The notes: generated by a model not told the origin, from the sequence alone. A stretch of 64,000 nt of DNA from Chrysogorgia sp. JL179-B06 (GCA_035772405.1 JAYKKM010000005.1:1469501-1533500); one strand, 5' to 3'; positions 61,101 to 62,944 are shown, counted from the first letter of the stretch. Numbers and translations are program-made.

Positions 61101-62944
61101 GTGCATCAAAGAAGCAAAAACAACAAATGATGAAAGAACTGATGAGCTTACCGTTGAATCAAAACGAATAGAGAAACACAATGTTCAGGTAACTAACTAA
61201 CTATGTCGTCCGTCAGGACGCCCCAGGTAAAGACGAGAAAATCGTGAAAATCGATATAAGTTGGCCAATCTTCTTTCGACTCTTAGTAAACAAATTAGTC
61301 TGAATTCACCAATCAACAAACCAAGAATCTAACCAACGGACTCAGAATCATTTTTCTGAGGATACGAGCTTGACGATCGTCCATGTATCGTCAATCTAAC
61401 CAAGGTCGAGTAAACAAACCAATAAAGCACCAAGATAGAGGAATGAAACATCAATGTTTTGAGTGAGTGAAATGAATGGTCTAGTCCTTTCGAAACATCA
61501 GTGTTTCTTTCCTTTATTTTGGCAGTTTACAACCTTTCCCGTTTTAACACAAATATATTGAGCAACTCTTATAGCGTTGAAAATTCATGGGCACGGGTTG
61601 CGAACTTCTGAACGTCATACCACTGATTCAGAAAAGTATAAATTAATTGCAAAATCTATATAGTCACTACCATAACCTTTCACCACATTTCTGAACTTAT
61701 GTAAGGCTAGGTTACCGTGGAAACGGCCTTCCCGAGCTGACTCGTACCCAGTCGTCTCTATCTCTACAGGGGCGGGCAAACTACAGGGGCTGCATGGGAC
61801 GGTGCATTATTTGAAGGTGCATTATGGGAAGCTGCGAACATCTTCGCCCCCCCCTGTAGTTTTTCCGCCCCTGTTTGCCTGACCTTGTAGAGATAAAGAG
61901 ACGACTGGGTACGAGGCAACTCCAGCTAGAGCACTACCAATCTCGTACCCAGAGCCTGCGTTCCTTTTGGCCTGCGCCAAGAAACGGAGGCTCTGGGGAA
62001 CTTCGATGAAACTGGTCATTTGATTGGTTGATGCTGAGCTCTCGCACCCAGTTTCTTTAGGAGCTATTGCTCGCGCAATAGCGAAGCGCAAAGATGACGT
62101 CAGTATTCATGTTTGTCTGAGTCTATAATTTATTCTTGTTTATTCTTGCATTGTCAACAATAGAAAGTAACTATTTAGGAATCCCTTGAGATTCAATTTT
62201 GCTTTGTTTGTCTGAGTTTTGGTCTATAAATAGTAACTGTGCGCTTCGCTATTGCTCGTGAAGTTTTGCATTTTCGCGGTAATAAACAGTTCTTTTCAGA
62301 ACTACGGCTGGTAAATTTTACCACAGCCACATCAATTGCTTCTCTCAGTTTGGACACCTGATCTCGCGTGCAGGGCATTCAGAGGTGAAACGACGATAAT
62401 TGTGGATTGATGATATTTATTGGGGATGGAAAGGTCGAGGGAAGACATGAAATCAAACACAGCTGGTAAAAGTTGGTTAATGAGTTACCAAGCCCTGTCG
62501 GCAAAATGACAAGGCAATCCTTATTGTCAACAACAATAGCCTTCGGAGCTTCATATTGCTCCTCCTTCAACATCACATTCTTTCTCCCAAGAACGTGCAA
62601 CGCTTTATATACGGCTTCGTGGAACAAATTAATGTTATCCATCTTCGAAATCGAAAGTATAAACTTGCTTTATTTAGCGTTTCGGAAGTTAGGCGTCCTG
62701 TGGCAACGAAAGACTCAATTTTGGGGACTTTTTCATTGGAGTTCCCCAGAGCCTAAGCGTCCTTTCTTGGCGCAGGCAAAAGGAACGCAGGTTCTGTGTG
62801 CGAGATTGGGGCACTACACTAAATTTGTGAATGTCCGGAAAAGATTTCCTCAAATCCTTTTCTTTTAAAAGAAGATAAACAATCCAGTTATTATTTATTT
62901 TTTATTTTAGTTTGATGAAAGGGAACCGACAAAAAATTCTGAAG
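4046..62944 (+). CDS. 26-exon leucine-rich-repeat protein gene, 3' end beyond window
   Basis: Twenty-six exons on one strand can be joined. Each has an AG acceptor, a GT (once GC) donor and an open frame in one phase, and all 25 internal junction phases agree. The spliced length to 62944 is 2176 nt, or 725 codons plus one base. Product: residues 19-113 hold LRRs (for example LTTLVARNNRLESIP and LELSLHGNPKLEKDPYYR), followed by an LRR-cap-like stretch to about 155. Residues 156-226 include RPVRHKL, GVFGEK and LDQRRLRYLAYNLKED. About 227-420 look helical (SRGNQCRVASLLLAGVKIDR; ILAAEVVQLFCIVPAFLMLV). About 440-530 are a Ser/Arg/Lys-rich linker, 530-605 contain VYGHIVALPDKNIALVRQD and HHHEGFW, and the tail is charged. 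LRR domains usually bind protein partners. No signal peptide is seen, so a cytosolic scaffold is likely. Exact family unknown. Introns range from 161 bp to over 9 kb and are filled with repeats. Confidence 0.85.
4193..4262 (+). repeat. telomere-like degenerate TTAGGG tract
   Basis: Repeated ggttaggg/ggttacggg variants (for example ggttagggttaggattaggg) run for about 70 bp in intron 1. Related but distinct taaccctaa motifs occur at 5990-6115 and about 60160-60235. It is too degenerate to be a functional telomere and is best read as an interstitial relic. Confidence 0.7.
4266..4990. other. rest of intron 1, nothing recognised
   Basis: No ORF with a recognisable domain. The end forms a plausible 3' splice site (ttgtttttgaag) before exon 2. 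A (TTG)/(TAT)-rich stretch near 4440-4465 is low complexity. Confidence 0.5.
4991..5118 (+). CDS. LRR gene exon 2
   Basis: Acceptor gtttttgaag, donor gtattt. Residues 19-61: LDHLELCPKLTTLVARNNRL, then ESIPNLDCCPQLWKVDIAHNK, two leucine-rich repeats of the short, cytosolic (SDS22/U2A'-like) pattern with the LxxLxxxNNxL core. It enters in phase 1 and leaves in phase 0. Confidence 0.88.
5960..6130 (+). repeat. tandem repeat, about 31-bp unit, four copies
   Basis: Units of the type ctaaccccccgcctagcgag + ttttctaaccctaa repeat about four times. A related pair occurs inverted at about 60165-60235 (gggcgggg, ttagggttagaaaactcat). Flanking palindromic segments (about 5910-5970 and 6220-6290, both containing taaccattatc) suggest a larger foldback element from about 5905 to 6290. 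Confidence 0.7.
6705..6972. mobile_element. hAT-type MITE, 268 bp
   Basis: It begins caggggcgtcgct and ends gcgacgcccctg, a 12-bp terminal inverted repeat. It is flanked by a perfect 8-bp direct repeat, catacatg, at 6697-6704 and 6973-6980, as expected for hAT insertion. No coding frame. The end sequence resembles that of the full hAT transposon at 40029-44721, so it may be mobilised by a related transposase. Confidence 0.88.
7473..7629 (+). CDS. LRR gene exon 3
   Basis: Acceptor tgttttgcttcag, donor gtaagc. Residues 62-113. The frame gives CLILCNNCLDWSDLRKL and LELSLHGNPKLEKDPY, the last repeats plus the start of an LRR cap. It enters in phase 0 and leaves in phase 1. A second open frame over the same bases runs on into the transposon downstream and is spurious. 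Confidence 0.92.
8430..8545 (+). repeat. tandem repeat of about 22 bp
   Basis: Five to six diverging copies of a unit of the type aatatatttgtcgactgac. Low complexity; the ORF over it is spurious. Confidence 0.8.
8808..8839. repeat. perfect 32-bp palindrome
   Basis: The half-site atattagatgaacaac is followed directly by its exact reverse complement with no spacer. It sits inside the MULE. Confidence 0.9.
9348..12049. mobile_element. nested non-autonomous DNA element, 2.7 kb
   Basis: The left end cagaggaggtacgaaggtc and the right end gaccttcgcacctcctctg are inverted repeats, and similarity continues inward through tgcattgcgctt / aagcgcaatgca. Both sides carry the 9-bp direct repeat ggtatgact (9339-9347; 12050-12058). 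A 9-bp duplication points to a MULE-like rather than a hAT origin, though the terminal CAG leaves hAT possible. No transposase was recognised inside. One small frame at about 10668-10863 is described separately. Confidence 0.75.
10668..10863 (+). pseudogene. HIRAN-like protein fragment inside the nested element
   Basis: An open stretch starting after a possible acceptor (attccccag) reads LETRPKTFYQKALFSWRRPL, then KIEHEPENIKDTNSIKF and NNKWYVNVIWDTME, followed by TAA. The E-P-E-N-x-x-D-x-N-[AS]-I pattern followed by a Trp-containing strand resembles HIRAN-type domains, which bind DNA ends in some helicases. Only about 64 residues are visible, and no upstream exon was recognised. It could be a captured host exon or part of an element-encoded protein. 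Family call is by pattern only. Confidence 0.4.
12785..13314. mobile_element. hAT-type MITE, 530 bp, nested in the MULE
   Basis: Ends cagtgcttccactt and aagtggaagcactg are perfect inverted repeats. The flanking 8-bp direct repeat is gtattata (12777-12784; 13315-13322). Inside, the word ggcaggaaat and variants recur many times near both ends (subterminal repeats, typical transposase-binding arrangements in hAT elements). No coding frame. Confidence 0.88.
14143..14168 (+). repeat. 26-base C homopolymer
   Basis: An uninterrupted run of C. The true length is uncertain because such runs are error-prone in sequencing. Confidence 0.9.
14302..14455. mobile_element. foldback element
   Basis: The segment from atatgaacaactcgagc to cgttgttcatat folds back on itself; both arms include gatatcc and aaacactcg / cgtgtttgg blocks. 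About 154 bp, non-coding, inside the MULE. Confidence 0.65.
14460..14695. repeat. copy of a dispersed foldback family ('ggttggtgta' family)
   Basis: Starts caaatatctcagtaaaacgg + ttggtgtac and contains gtctaacgtttcgagcgaag and tttcgctcgaaacgtta. Related copies lie at 24631-24793, about 30070-30205 and about 50915-51050. It overlaps the 3' side of the MULE transposase frame. Confidence 0.6.
14733..15815 (-). pseudogene. FLYWCH zinc-finger MULE transposase, frameshifted
   Basis: Reading right to left: ATG at 15815, then GGEKLCYDGHMYTKK, the start of a FLYWCH zinc finger. A frameshift near 15725 (the original frame stops at a TAA) leads to WECSKRTALS and RIEHNHDG, the Cys/His half of the finger. 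A second shift near 15390 is followed by the MULE core: DTWFMDGTF (first catalytic Asp), TDFEQAI (second Asp). After a third shift near 14940 comes RTNNLCESWNRAF with the expected Glu. The DDE residues are thus all present but in different frames. About 360 residues survive, short for an autonomous MULE. It is the probable former mobilising enzyme of the 8.5-kb element and is inactive as read. Confidence 0.82.
16229..17118. other. intron 3 remainder, nothing recognised
   Basis: AT-rich host intron between the MULE and exon 4. Short ORFs only, no motif. It ends with a strong acceptor (cctttttcag). Confidence 0.5.
17119..17181 (+). CDS. LRR gene exon 4
   Basis: Acceptor cctttttcag, donor gtaaaa. 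Residues 114-134: RMHVIDSLPLLWMLDGRLIT. The split Tyr codon from exon 3 restores DPYYR, the usual LRR-cap start, and SLPLLWMLDG is the cap's LPxLxxLDG. This continuity across a 9.5-kb intron is the strongest single support for the gene model. Confidence 0.95.
17240..17768 (+). repeat. polypurine tract with GGTAA repeats
   Basis: Over about 500 bp the + strand is almost entirely A and G (ggaaaggaa motifs), with one short AT-rich interruption near 17500-17530. It ends in five tandem ggtaa units (about 17732-17760). The long ORFs it creates on both strands are composition artefacts. It lies in intron 4. Confidence 0.9.
17887..17948 (+). CDS. LRR gene exon 5
   Basis: Acceptor ttttttgtag, donor gtaaag. 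Residues 135-155: SAERDQVYRFFQESELTERPV, with the first Ser codon split with exon 4. This completes the LRR cap (LDGRLITSAER). Confidence 0.93.
18140..18995 (+). repeat. minisatellite, about 24-bp unit
   Basis: About 35 imperfect copies of tgtgggccccaaggatttgt + agct, with sub-variants ggtggactgcaagg and ggtggactccaagg. The unit length is a multiple of three in most copies, so several frames stay open for 100-320 codons; these are not genes. A short inverted piece of the same array (ccttgggcccaccagctac...) lies at 19105-19170. Intron 5. Confidence 0.93.
19594..19671 (+). CDS. LRR gene exon 6
   Basis: Acceptor tttttttctttag, donor gtaact. Residues 156-181: RHKLSQKHFTPTSLKNLPV + TGVFGEK, phase 0 at both ends. 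The joint with exon 5 reads ERPVRHKL. Confidence 0.9.
19860..20541. mobile_element. mariner-like MITE (copy 1), TA-flanked
   Basis: The left end cagtgtgtgtaaaaaaacg + taacccttagaaaatg is mirrored at 20498-20541 (cattttctaagggttccg, then ttttttttatacacac). The same ends bound the element at 27804-29239. A foldback core (about 20105-20260, see the attattgga family) is nested inside. No transposase. Confidence 0.7.
20105..20260. repeat. foldback repeat, attattgga family (1 of 4)
   Basis: Symmetrical around ccgaagccgaaggctgaggc: arms contain aattatccagaccgaggtca and its complement. Related copies occur at about 46785-46922, 58685-58850 and 59228-59390, all in introns of the LRR gene. Confidence 0.75.
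20990..21925 (+). repeat. minisatellite, 26-bp unit, about 36 copies
   Basis: The unit is aaaaaatgtcacgcatagg + rtgatat. Copies differ almost only at two A/G positions (gga/ggg before tgatat, and a/g after it) plus a few single changes (tgtaacg, gctata, gatacg). Intron 6; no coding meaning. Confidence 0.95.
22111..22159 (+). CDS. LRR gene exon 7
   Basis: Acceptor gttttttgctcag, donor gtaatc. Residues 182-197: TEHWMKRFPLHEQMSK, entering in phase 0 and leaving in phase 1. Confidence 0.85.
22450..23345 (+). pseudogene. LINE reverse transcriptase 3' fragment (L2/CR1-like)
   Basis: Two overlapping frames read ARNIGVTFDSFMSMECHI, LIHAFITSKLDFCNSLFFGL, then after a shift near 22775 IQKLQSVQNSAARLV, HITPTLKDLHWLPVEHRI, YKILLLVFKCMNDIAPSYL. 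These are the conserved C-terminal RT/thumb blocks (DYCNSL..., VQNxAARLV, LHWLPVxxRI) of L2/CR1-type elements. The 3' end carries gcgctatataaataaac and a short attac tail, typical of the group. It is 5'-truncated and frameshifted. Confidence 0.88.
23383..23885. mobile_element. TTAA-flanked MITE with long inverted repeats
   Basis: TTAA at 23379-23382 and 23886-23889. The arms start agggacactccggcccaaat and are identical for about 104 bp, with weaker similarity for about 50 more. TTAA targets fit piggyBac or Kolobok-type transposases. Near-identical arms suggest a recent insertion. Confidence 0.87.
24150..24237 (+). CDS. LRR gene exon 8
   Basis: Acceptor ttttttatttatag, donor gtttaa (weak). 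Residues 198-226: LDQRRLRYLAYNLKEDVCLQ + STYMDGRK. It enters in phase 1 with aa, completing a Glu codon, and leaves in phase 2. Confidence 0.85.
24631..24793. mobile_element. foldback MITE, ggttggtgta family (best copy)
   Basis: Arms caaatatctaaaaaggttgg and ccaacctttttagatatttg enclose gtctaacgtttcgagcaaag and its partial mirror gtgaaacgttagac. About 163 bp. The preceding cgtgttatgctgcgtaggca (24600-24620) also occurs at 8660-8680, so the repeat unit may be longer. Confidence 0.8.
25642..25716 (+). CDS. LRR gene exon 9
   Basis: Acceptor tataatttcaatag, donor gtatat. Residues 227-251: PVVDLNKSEDLEQSDLCLHV + CNSA. The donor was chosen because it is the only GT in phase with exon 10 that leaves a realistic intron (161 bp). 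The frame stays open past the donor to about 25969. Confidence 0.78.
25878..25939 (+). CDS. LRR gene exon 10
   Basis: Acceptor ttctgttatttcag, donor gtaata. Residues 252-272: NVSEDLFVEVVVQRDQDKEK, an alternating hydrophobic strand-like segment. Phase 2 to phase 1. Confidence 0.8.
26297..26530. repeat. foldback repeat, 'cgtcgaacttttcatg' family
   Basis: The left arm gtttcaaacgtcgaactttt is mirrored by catgaaaagttcgacgtctg. Similar foldbacks lie at about 27295-27425 and 51577-51710. Introns 10, 11 and 19. Confidence 0.7.
26661..26724 (+). CDS. LRR gene exon 11
   Basis: Acceptor ggcatttctag (an alternative AG lies 10 bp upstream), donor gtgaat. Residues 273-293: FRIPKDVVRQTLDIAKLNKI. Phases 1 and 2 at its ends are exactly those left over between exons 10 and 12. 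Confidence 0.82.
26745..26880. repeat. foldback with tacggtaaagtatttgc arms
   Basis: The arm gtacggtaaagtatttgcct is repeated inverted as ggcaaatactttaccgtaca; the centre reads gagcgacgaaggagcgag. It begins about 20 bp after exon 11. A weaker relative lies at about 59390-59455. Confidence 0.75.
27174..27232. repeat. short palindrome
   Basis: gcgtattgccctctc and gagggcaatacgc flank a small GC-rich loop. Non-coding. Confidence 0.75.
27905..29094 (+). pseudogene. LINE reverse transcriptase fragment (Jockey/CR1-like)
   Basis: Shifting frames give IFGVPQGSVLGPILFNVYIN (RT motif before the catalytic loop), then ISIYADDTLLYYAG with the YADD active-site box, YSYKYLGVFLDPSLSW, VPVYDYCDIVWHGL, LHRRAAKII and HNTRSSDRIHLP. 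This is the palm-to-C-terminus order of Jockey-superfamily LINEs. Frameshifts and stops near 28040, 28235, 28423 and 28660. It ends in an (att)n tail at about 29068-29094. Confidence 0.88.
29095..29163. repeat. perfect 26-bp stem-loop
   Basis: atgaaggagcataactgcaa + agaaac at 29095-29120 is exactly complementary to 29138-29163, with a 17-nt AT-rich loop. It directly follows the LINE tail. Confidence 0.88.
29616..29750. repeat. left arm of a long inverted repeat flanking exons 12-13
   Basis: The 135 bp beginning gctattaatagctcaaaatg are repeated in inverse orientation at 32111-32249 with scattered differences (by eye roughly 85-90% identical). A more diverged relative lies near 62090-62230. 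Confidence 0.85.
30070..30205. repeat. ggttggtgta-family copy
   Basis: Starts caaatatctaaaaaggttgg as in the 24631 copy and contains a duplicated gttgtctaacgtt; the right end has lost the mirror of the first arm. Confidence 0.7.
30327..30429 (+). CDS. LRR gene exon 12
   Basis: Acceptor ttttctttgcgtag, donor gtgagt. Residues 294-328: SFETRDIFLLSRGNQCRVAS + LLLAGVKIDRDAKL. Enters in phase 2, leaves in phase 0. Confidence 0.92.
30480..30545 (+). repeat. short tandem repeat of aacagttt
   Basis: About six copies of a 9-10-bp unit (cagtttaa). Intron 12. Confidence 0.85.
30617..31033. mobile_element. MITE with gttaca ends
   Basis: The left end aaggcgctgttacactgcgc and the right end actgtaacatcgcctta are inverted repeats; the interior repeats gcaacttg and caagttgc words in both orientations. 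The ORFs it contains are unlike any protein. Intron 12. Confidence 0.65.
31742..31830 (+). CDS. LRR gene exon 13
   Basis: Acceptor ccaattttttacag, donor gtaacc. Residues 329-357: EDGLYDKLYLCLYHLVSERH + KLSNGDNVT. Phase 0 to phase 2. Confidence 0.92.
32111..32249. repeat. right arm of the inverted repeat flanking exons 12-13
   Basis: Reverse-complement partner of 29616-29750, ending gagctattaatagc. Confidence 0.85.
32392..32483 (+). CDS. LRR gene exon 14
   Basis: Acceptor tttttcattttaaag, donor gtatac. Residues 358-388: KTGSRDILAAEVVQLFCIVP + AFLMLVGKDA. Hydrophobic, but amphipathic spacing suggests a buried helix rather than a membrane span. Phase 2 to phase 1. Confidence 0.92.
32601..32745. 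repeat. foldback family 'ttaccggctgggaggtccgt' (1 of 4)
   Basis: Arms gttatttaccggatgggagg and the mirror ggaccgacaaaaacggtaaa. Relatives at 34117-34261 (inverse), 45131-45275 and 63283-63428. Three copies are followed within a few hundred bases by a second palindromic block of cggtccgtat type next to agccaatca (about 33110-33190, 45335-45420, 63665-63745), so the true unit may be 450-600 bp. Confidence 0.78.
33191..34116. other. intron 14 stretch, nothing recognised
   Basis: Several 60-80-codon ORFs on both strands, none with a motif or splice context matching the gene's phases. Confidence 0.5.
34117..34261. repeat. foldback family 'ttaccggctgggaggtccgt' (2 of 4)
   Basis: Inverse orientation relative to the copy at 32601; starts gttatttaccgttttggtcg and ends gacctcccagccggtaaata. 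The central part is strongly self-complementary (aaaaatgtccctcgg). Confidence 0.78.
34610..38980 (+). repeat. satellite array of 62/74-bp units with inverted tail
   Basis: About 55-60 units. Each contains actcctaaggaatactggct + tggtcttatcttttgtttcg; the 74-bp form has an extra gttaaacttgtg. Edge units (34610-34800) are diverged and central ones nearly identical. A block recurs at 785-bp spacing (34.9-35.6 kb against 35.7-36.4 kb), and another at 440 bp (37241 against 37681), showing recent higher-order duplication. From about 38660 to 38955 about four units run in reverse orientation, then one + unit fragment ends at 38980. The unit-derived ORFs are artefacts. Intron 14. Confidence 0.95.
39006..39094 (+). 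CDS. LRR gene exon 15 (GC donor)
   Basis: Acceptor tttttgttatccaaag; residues 389-418: GLLDLVSSATKDPDIAEQLS + DILWKRKLKE. Exon 16 requires phase 0 here, which fits a GC donor (gaa|gcaagt, the usual GC-AG consensus) and not the GT four bases downstream. If the GT is used, an additional exon is missing from this model. Confidence 0.85.
39183..39262 (+). repeat. ggtcat-type hexamer microsatellite
   Basis: About 13 imperfect copies of ggtcat/ggtcac/ggttat. Intron 15; ORFs over it are artefacts. Confidence 0.9.
39695..39850 (+). CDS. LRR gene exon 16
   Basis: Acceptor tatttttgttttgaag, donor gtaagg. Residues 419-470: ENPGDVFQQLGSYILKKIHK, then RYPEPGKSGRITPVSPDRTT, a Pro/Ser/Thr-rich basic linker with possible SP/TP phosphosites. 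Phase 0 at both ends. Confidence 0.9.
40029..44721 (+). mobile_element. complete hAT transposon, 4.7 kb
   Basis: Starts caggggcgta and ends tacgcgcctg (inverted, one mismatch over ten), with G-rich and C-rich subterminal runs facing each other. A perfect 8-bp target duplication, tctatttt, lies at 40021-40028 and 44722-44729. One long transposase frame fills the middle. Intact ends, duplication and frame mean the insertion is young and may still be active. It lies in intron 16. Confidence 0.93.
41028..43983 (+). CDS. hAT transposase, ZMYM/TTF-type
   Basis: The long frame is open from before 41035 to the TGA at 43981; its first ATG is at 41104 (about 960 residues). Domains seen: an acidic Asp/Glu/Ser/Thr-rich N-terminal region; a TTF-type zinc-finger block (GPFQPKLTRYPRNRD, WFKQYPYLEYS, AYCFVCQLF, then HFGSESHKAA); a DUF4371-like RNase-H-fold core with VIADTTPDVSHRDQLAVV (first catalytic Asp region), QSYDYTSYMSG and CTAHRIN; and the C-terminal dimerisation block (LLMVPVTSASAERSFSKLKL). 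It should cut and paste its own element. Oddity: the upstream ATG at 41028 opens a different frame that encodes a C2H2-like finger (RCGICGSIFNKDYTSKHALP, C-x2-C-x11-H-x3-H). Either a small intron or a one-base shift between about 41130 and 41260 joins the two. Confidence 0.92.
44735..44817 (+). CDS. LRR gene exon 17
   Basis: Acceptor tctatttttctag, donor gtacgc. Residues 471-497: LKGISVLPKRAQSAVYITHK + NDDGEVT. Phase 0 to phase 2. The acceptor's pyrimidine tract is the 3' target duplication of the hAT transposon. Confidence 0.88.
45131..45275. repeat. foldback family 'ttaccggctgggaggtccgt' (3 of 4)
   Basis: Arms gttatttaccggctgggagg and ggaccgaccaaaacggtaaa; followed at 45335-45420 by the companion ggtccgtact/acggacctc block. 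Confidence 0.8.
45455..46560 (+). repeat. complex TGTGC/TGTTG pentamer satellite
   Basis: Two pure (tgtgc)n blocks (about 45795-45880 and 46039-46135) lie within about 1.1 kb of repeated tattgtgctctgctgtgttg and ctgctctgtgttgttttgtt segments, a two-level repeat. The pentamer reads open in all frames on both strands, giving spurious Cys/Leu/Val-rich and Gln/His/Ser/Thr-rich ORFs. Intron 17. Confidence 0.95.
46649..46740 (+). CDS. LRR gene exon 18
   Basis: Acceptor tttaattcttttattaag, donor gtgagt. Residues 498-528: GHYKGNKSDKTISSSGRKSV + QSRRSAIKRV, a basic Ser-rich linker that resembles a phosphorylation or nuclear-targeting segment. Phase 2 to phase 1. Confidence 0.82.
46785..46922. repeat. 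foldback repeat, attattgga family (2 of 4)
   Basis: Arms include gagaattatcaaggcctagg and ccttgataattcttggtgcc around ccggaggctgagg. It begins about 45 bp after exon 18. Confidence 0.72.
47125..47400 (-). pseudogene. LINE reverse transcriptase fragment, - strand
   Basis: On the - strand: SYLTDRVHIKCQVNGVASSQ, then VPFWIPQESILGPLLFLLYI and, after a small deletion and frame change, LFADDTNLTATI. These are the PQG-SILGP and (F)ADD boxes of a non-LTR RT (PQE here instead of PQG). A short relic only. Confidence 0.8.
47822..47853 (+). CDS. LRR gene exon 19 (32-nt small exon)
   Basis: Acceptor tatatttttatag, donor gtcagt. Residues 529-539: ELGDKVNTGDQ. Phase 1 to phase 0. Skipping it would shift the frame. 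Confidence 0.78.
48305..49997. mobile_element. TTAA-flanked DNA element with LINE passenger
   Basis: TTAA at 48301-48304 and 49998-50001. Ends ggtggctcccta and taggagccacc are inverted repeats. TTAA points to piggyBac- or Kolobok-type mobilisation. The interior is a LINE endonuclease-region fragment; no DNA transposase is seen. Confidence 0.72.
48400..49510 (+). pseudogene. LINE endonuclease-region fragment
   Basis: Three frames in order: TGGGVCIYLNNRIPC; LLITGDFNPTSTGLKS and LSDHYTILAKPLL, the GDFN and SDH boxes of the APE-type endonuclease; then KHWRNKIQREIKSAKSYYY and HTNPRKWWKQIKSLIGQ, the linker before the RT. The RT is missing. Shifts near 48690, 49165 and 49380. Confidence 0.88.
50098..50180 (+). 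repeat. tRNA-like SINE head
   Basis: Contains an A-box-like tggtctagtggtta and a B-box-like gcttcaaatcc at the usual spacing, but stems do not pair well enough for a working tRNA. Likely the head of a SINE. Confidence 0.55.
50205..50871. mobile_element. pogo/Tigger-like MITE
   Basis: Left end cagtaccgtgatttggtgtc, right end gcgagagttgactg (inverted: cagtcaactctcgc, the well-known pogo-type terminus), with TA on both sides (50203-50204, 50872-50873). Motifs tccgtaatagcg occur near both ends. No transposase. Confidence 0.8.
50915..51050. repeat. ggttggtgta-family copy (diverged)
   Basis: Contains ggcccttcgtcagagagtga and the partial mirror ctctgatgaagggc, ending ttacaccaacattttagag. Confidence 0.6.
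51325..51480. repeat. foldback with acttaagtaagag arms
   Basis: taagtaagaacacttacg and cagtaagtactcttacttaa arms around cgacgtttcagacgatcc. Similar segments followed by attatatccagttcttc lie at about 29455-29560 and 54835-54975, so this is a third dispersed family. Confidence 0.65.
51577..51710. repeat. foldback repeat, 'cgtcgaacttttcatg' family
   Basis: Arms cccatttcaaacgttgaact and agttcgacgtttgaaatggg, ending 37 bp before exon 20. Confidence 0.82.
51748..51814 (+). CDS. LRR gene exon 20
   Basis: Acceptor tttctggttttag, donor gtaaac. Residues 540-561: VYGHIVALPDKNIALVRQDT + VP. With exon 19 it forms a GDKVxxGDxVYGxIVxLPD pattern like a small beta-barrel hairpin, but no named domain is claimed. 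Phase 0 to phase 1. Confidence 0.92.
52792..53383. mobile_element. hAT-like MITE with internal 36-bp repeats
   Basis: Direct repeat tattgact at 52784-52791 and 53384-53391 (8 bp). The left end agtgttcagcaaagta and right end gttactggcgaacactgg are related inverted ends, the left apparently two bases short. Inside, acttaagtaaaagtaaaagt + atggcctgaaaatctt repeats four times (about 52855-53020), and the right part repeats ttcgttac / gtaacgaa. Confidence 0.75.
53509..53631 (+). CDS. LRR gene exon 21
   Basis: Acceptor tatatattacag, donor gtaaaa. Residues 562-602: GLGFLHNRTREAVNDRFVYV, then DTQMLQWHHHEGFWNLKEKK. Phase 1 at both ends. The rich mix of aromatic and His residues makes this the most distinctive exon for database searching. 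Confidence 0.95.
53735..53850. repeat. foldback with gacaacgag arms
   Basis: tagacaacgagcccgggttg and the mirror of tatctgctaatagacaacga surround cgagggcgaagcc. Intron 21. Confidence 0.65.
54362..54480 (-). repeat. tRNA-derived SINE, - strand copy
   Basis: Read on the - strand: acceptor-like gtctcgg paired with tcggggc, D-arm gctc/gagc, perfect T-arm acagg/cctgt with ttcgatc loop. The anticodon arm has a mismatch and C instead of the invariant T before the anticodon position (ggc), so it is not a working tRNA. A tail ttttctgaggatttgagct + tgacgatcgcccatgtatc follows. An inverted second copy lies at 54614-54760. Confidence 0.82.
54614..54760 (+). repeat. tRNA-derived SINE, + strand copy
   Basis: Same head (gagtctcgatagctcaatgc, with a two-base insertion in the D-loop) and same tail as the - strand copy 130 bp to the left, so the pair can fold into a hairpin with arms of about 115 bp. 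Flanked by ta dinucleotide runs. Confidence 0.82.
55100..55140 (+). CDS. LRR gene exon 22 (41 nt)
   Basis: Acceptor cgtacttacag, donor gtaagt. Residues 603-616: DDTWLQRESAASS. Phase 1 to phase 0. Confidence 0.82.
55946..55993 (+). CDS. LRR gene exon 23 (48 nt)
   Basis: Acceptor ttactattatttag, donor gtaata. Residues 617-632: ATITKNVFQVSPQFQK. Phase 0 at both ends, so skipping it would keep the frame. Confidence 0.82.
56545..56790. repeat. foldback with repeated 'gatcaggccatccaaacacg' arms
   Basis: The word gatcaggccatccaaacacg occurs at about 56556 and 56748 and, inverted, at about 56658-56680; ggaaaccattaggtattt mirrors aaatatctaatggttttcc. A palindromic MITE or two overlapping ones. Intron 23. 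Confidence 0.72.
57375..57446 (+). repeat. 17-bp tandem repeat, four copies
   Basis: gcttgtatcacagggag repeated, directly abutting the large palindrome on the right. Confidence 0.92.
57447..57920. repeat. large imperfect palindrome, about 470 bp
   Basis: The left arm from gcctgtgatgtgtttctctg through tattatggaaattctgatgt and agcggcgcttatgagac is mirrored by gtctcataagcgccgc, acatcagaatttccataata and cagagaaacacatcacaggc. The centre holds about three copies of gtgacagctgtttcgagttt + caaat (one inverted). Intron 23. Confidence 0.85.
58386..58494 (+). CDS. LRR gene exon 24
   Basis: Acceptor ttgtccattttag, donor gtatgc. Residues 633-668: ESFLNETIKKQLPVEVWMSF + TTEDPTVKSEASCSVS. Phase 0 to phase 1. 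Confidence 0.9.
58685..58850. repeat. foldback repeat, attattgga family (3 of 4)
   Basis: caattattcgattcggctta and the mirror aacctcatccaataattg, with inner arms gaattatccagacctctgtc. Confidence 0.78.
59228..59390. repeat. foldback repeat, attattgga family (4 of 4)
   Basis: Nearly the same as the copy 0.5 kb upstream (acaattattggattcggctt, gaattatccagacctctgtc), so the two could form a tandem pair. Confidence 0.78.
60690..60775 (-). repeat. tRNA-like sequence, - strand
   Basis: On the - strand: gaccttg ... cgtggtc acceptor-like pairing, A-box-like tagctcagtcggtag, B-box-like ggttcaatccc. D-stem and anticodon stem have mismatches and the loop would read aga with a short variable arm, unlike a true tRNA-Ser. 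Best read as a SINE head or tRNA pseudogene. A SINE-type tail (tctgaggatacgagct) occurs separately at about 61362-61400. Confidence 0.6.
61052..61188 (+). CDS. LRR gene exon 25
   Basis: Acceptor tttaatgctatag, donor gtaact. Residues 669-714: EPCGTVITKHVRELVRECIK, then EAKTTNDERTDELTVESKRI. A charged, probably helical/coiled segment. Phase 1 to phase 0. Confidence 0.9.
61740..61915. repeat. palindromic element with acccagtcgtctct arms
   Basis: ctcgtacccagtcgtctcta and its mirror gagacgactgggtacgag enclose an inner inverted pair caggggcggg / ccgcccctg. No clear target duplication. Confidence 0.75.
61939..62812. mobile_element. DNA element with about 75-bp inverted repeats and a helicase relic
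   Basis: ccaatctcgtacccagagcc + tgcgttccttttgg at the left; the right end 62738-62812 is its inverse with small differences (gttccccagagcctaagcgt, aggaacgcaggttctg). Host-like short direct repeats (gcacta) flank both sides but are not exact enough to call a target duplication. Encloses the RecQ-like fragment. Confidence 0.65.
62379..62642 (-). pseudogene. RecQ-like helicase N-terminal fragment
   Basis: On the - strand: LKEEQYEAPKAIVVDNKDCL + VILPTGLGNSLTNFYQL. This matches the Q-motif/Walker A start of RecQ-type helicases (LRxxQxxAI...DxLVxxPTGxGKSL), but the catalytic Lys of GKS is Asn here. Only about 85 codons remain. Likely a captured or relic helicase in a transposon. Confidence 0.75.
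62911..62944 (+). CDS. LRR gene exon 26 (34 nt), last exon in window
   Basis: Acceptor ttttttattttag, donor gtactt. Residues 715-725: FDEREPTKNSE, phase 0 to phase 1. No stop codon has been reached, so the gene continues past 64000. Confidence 0.75.
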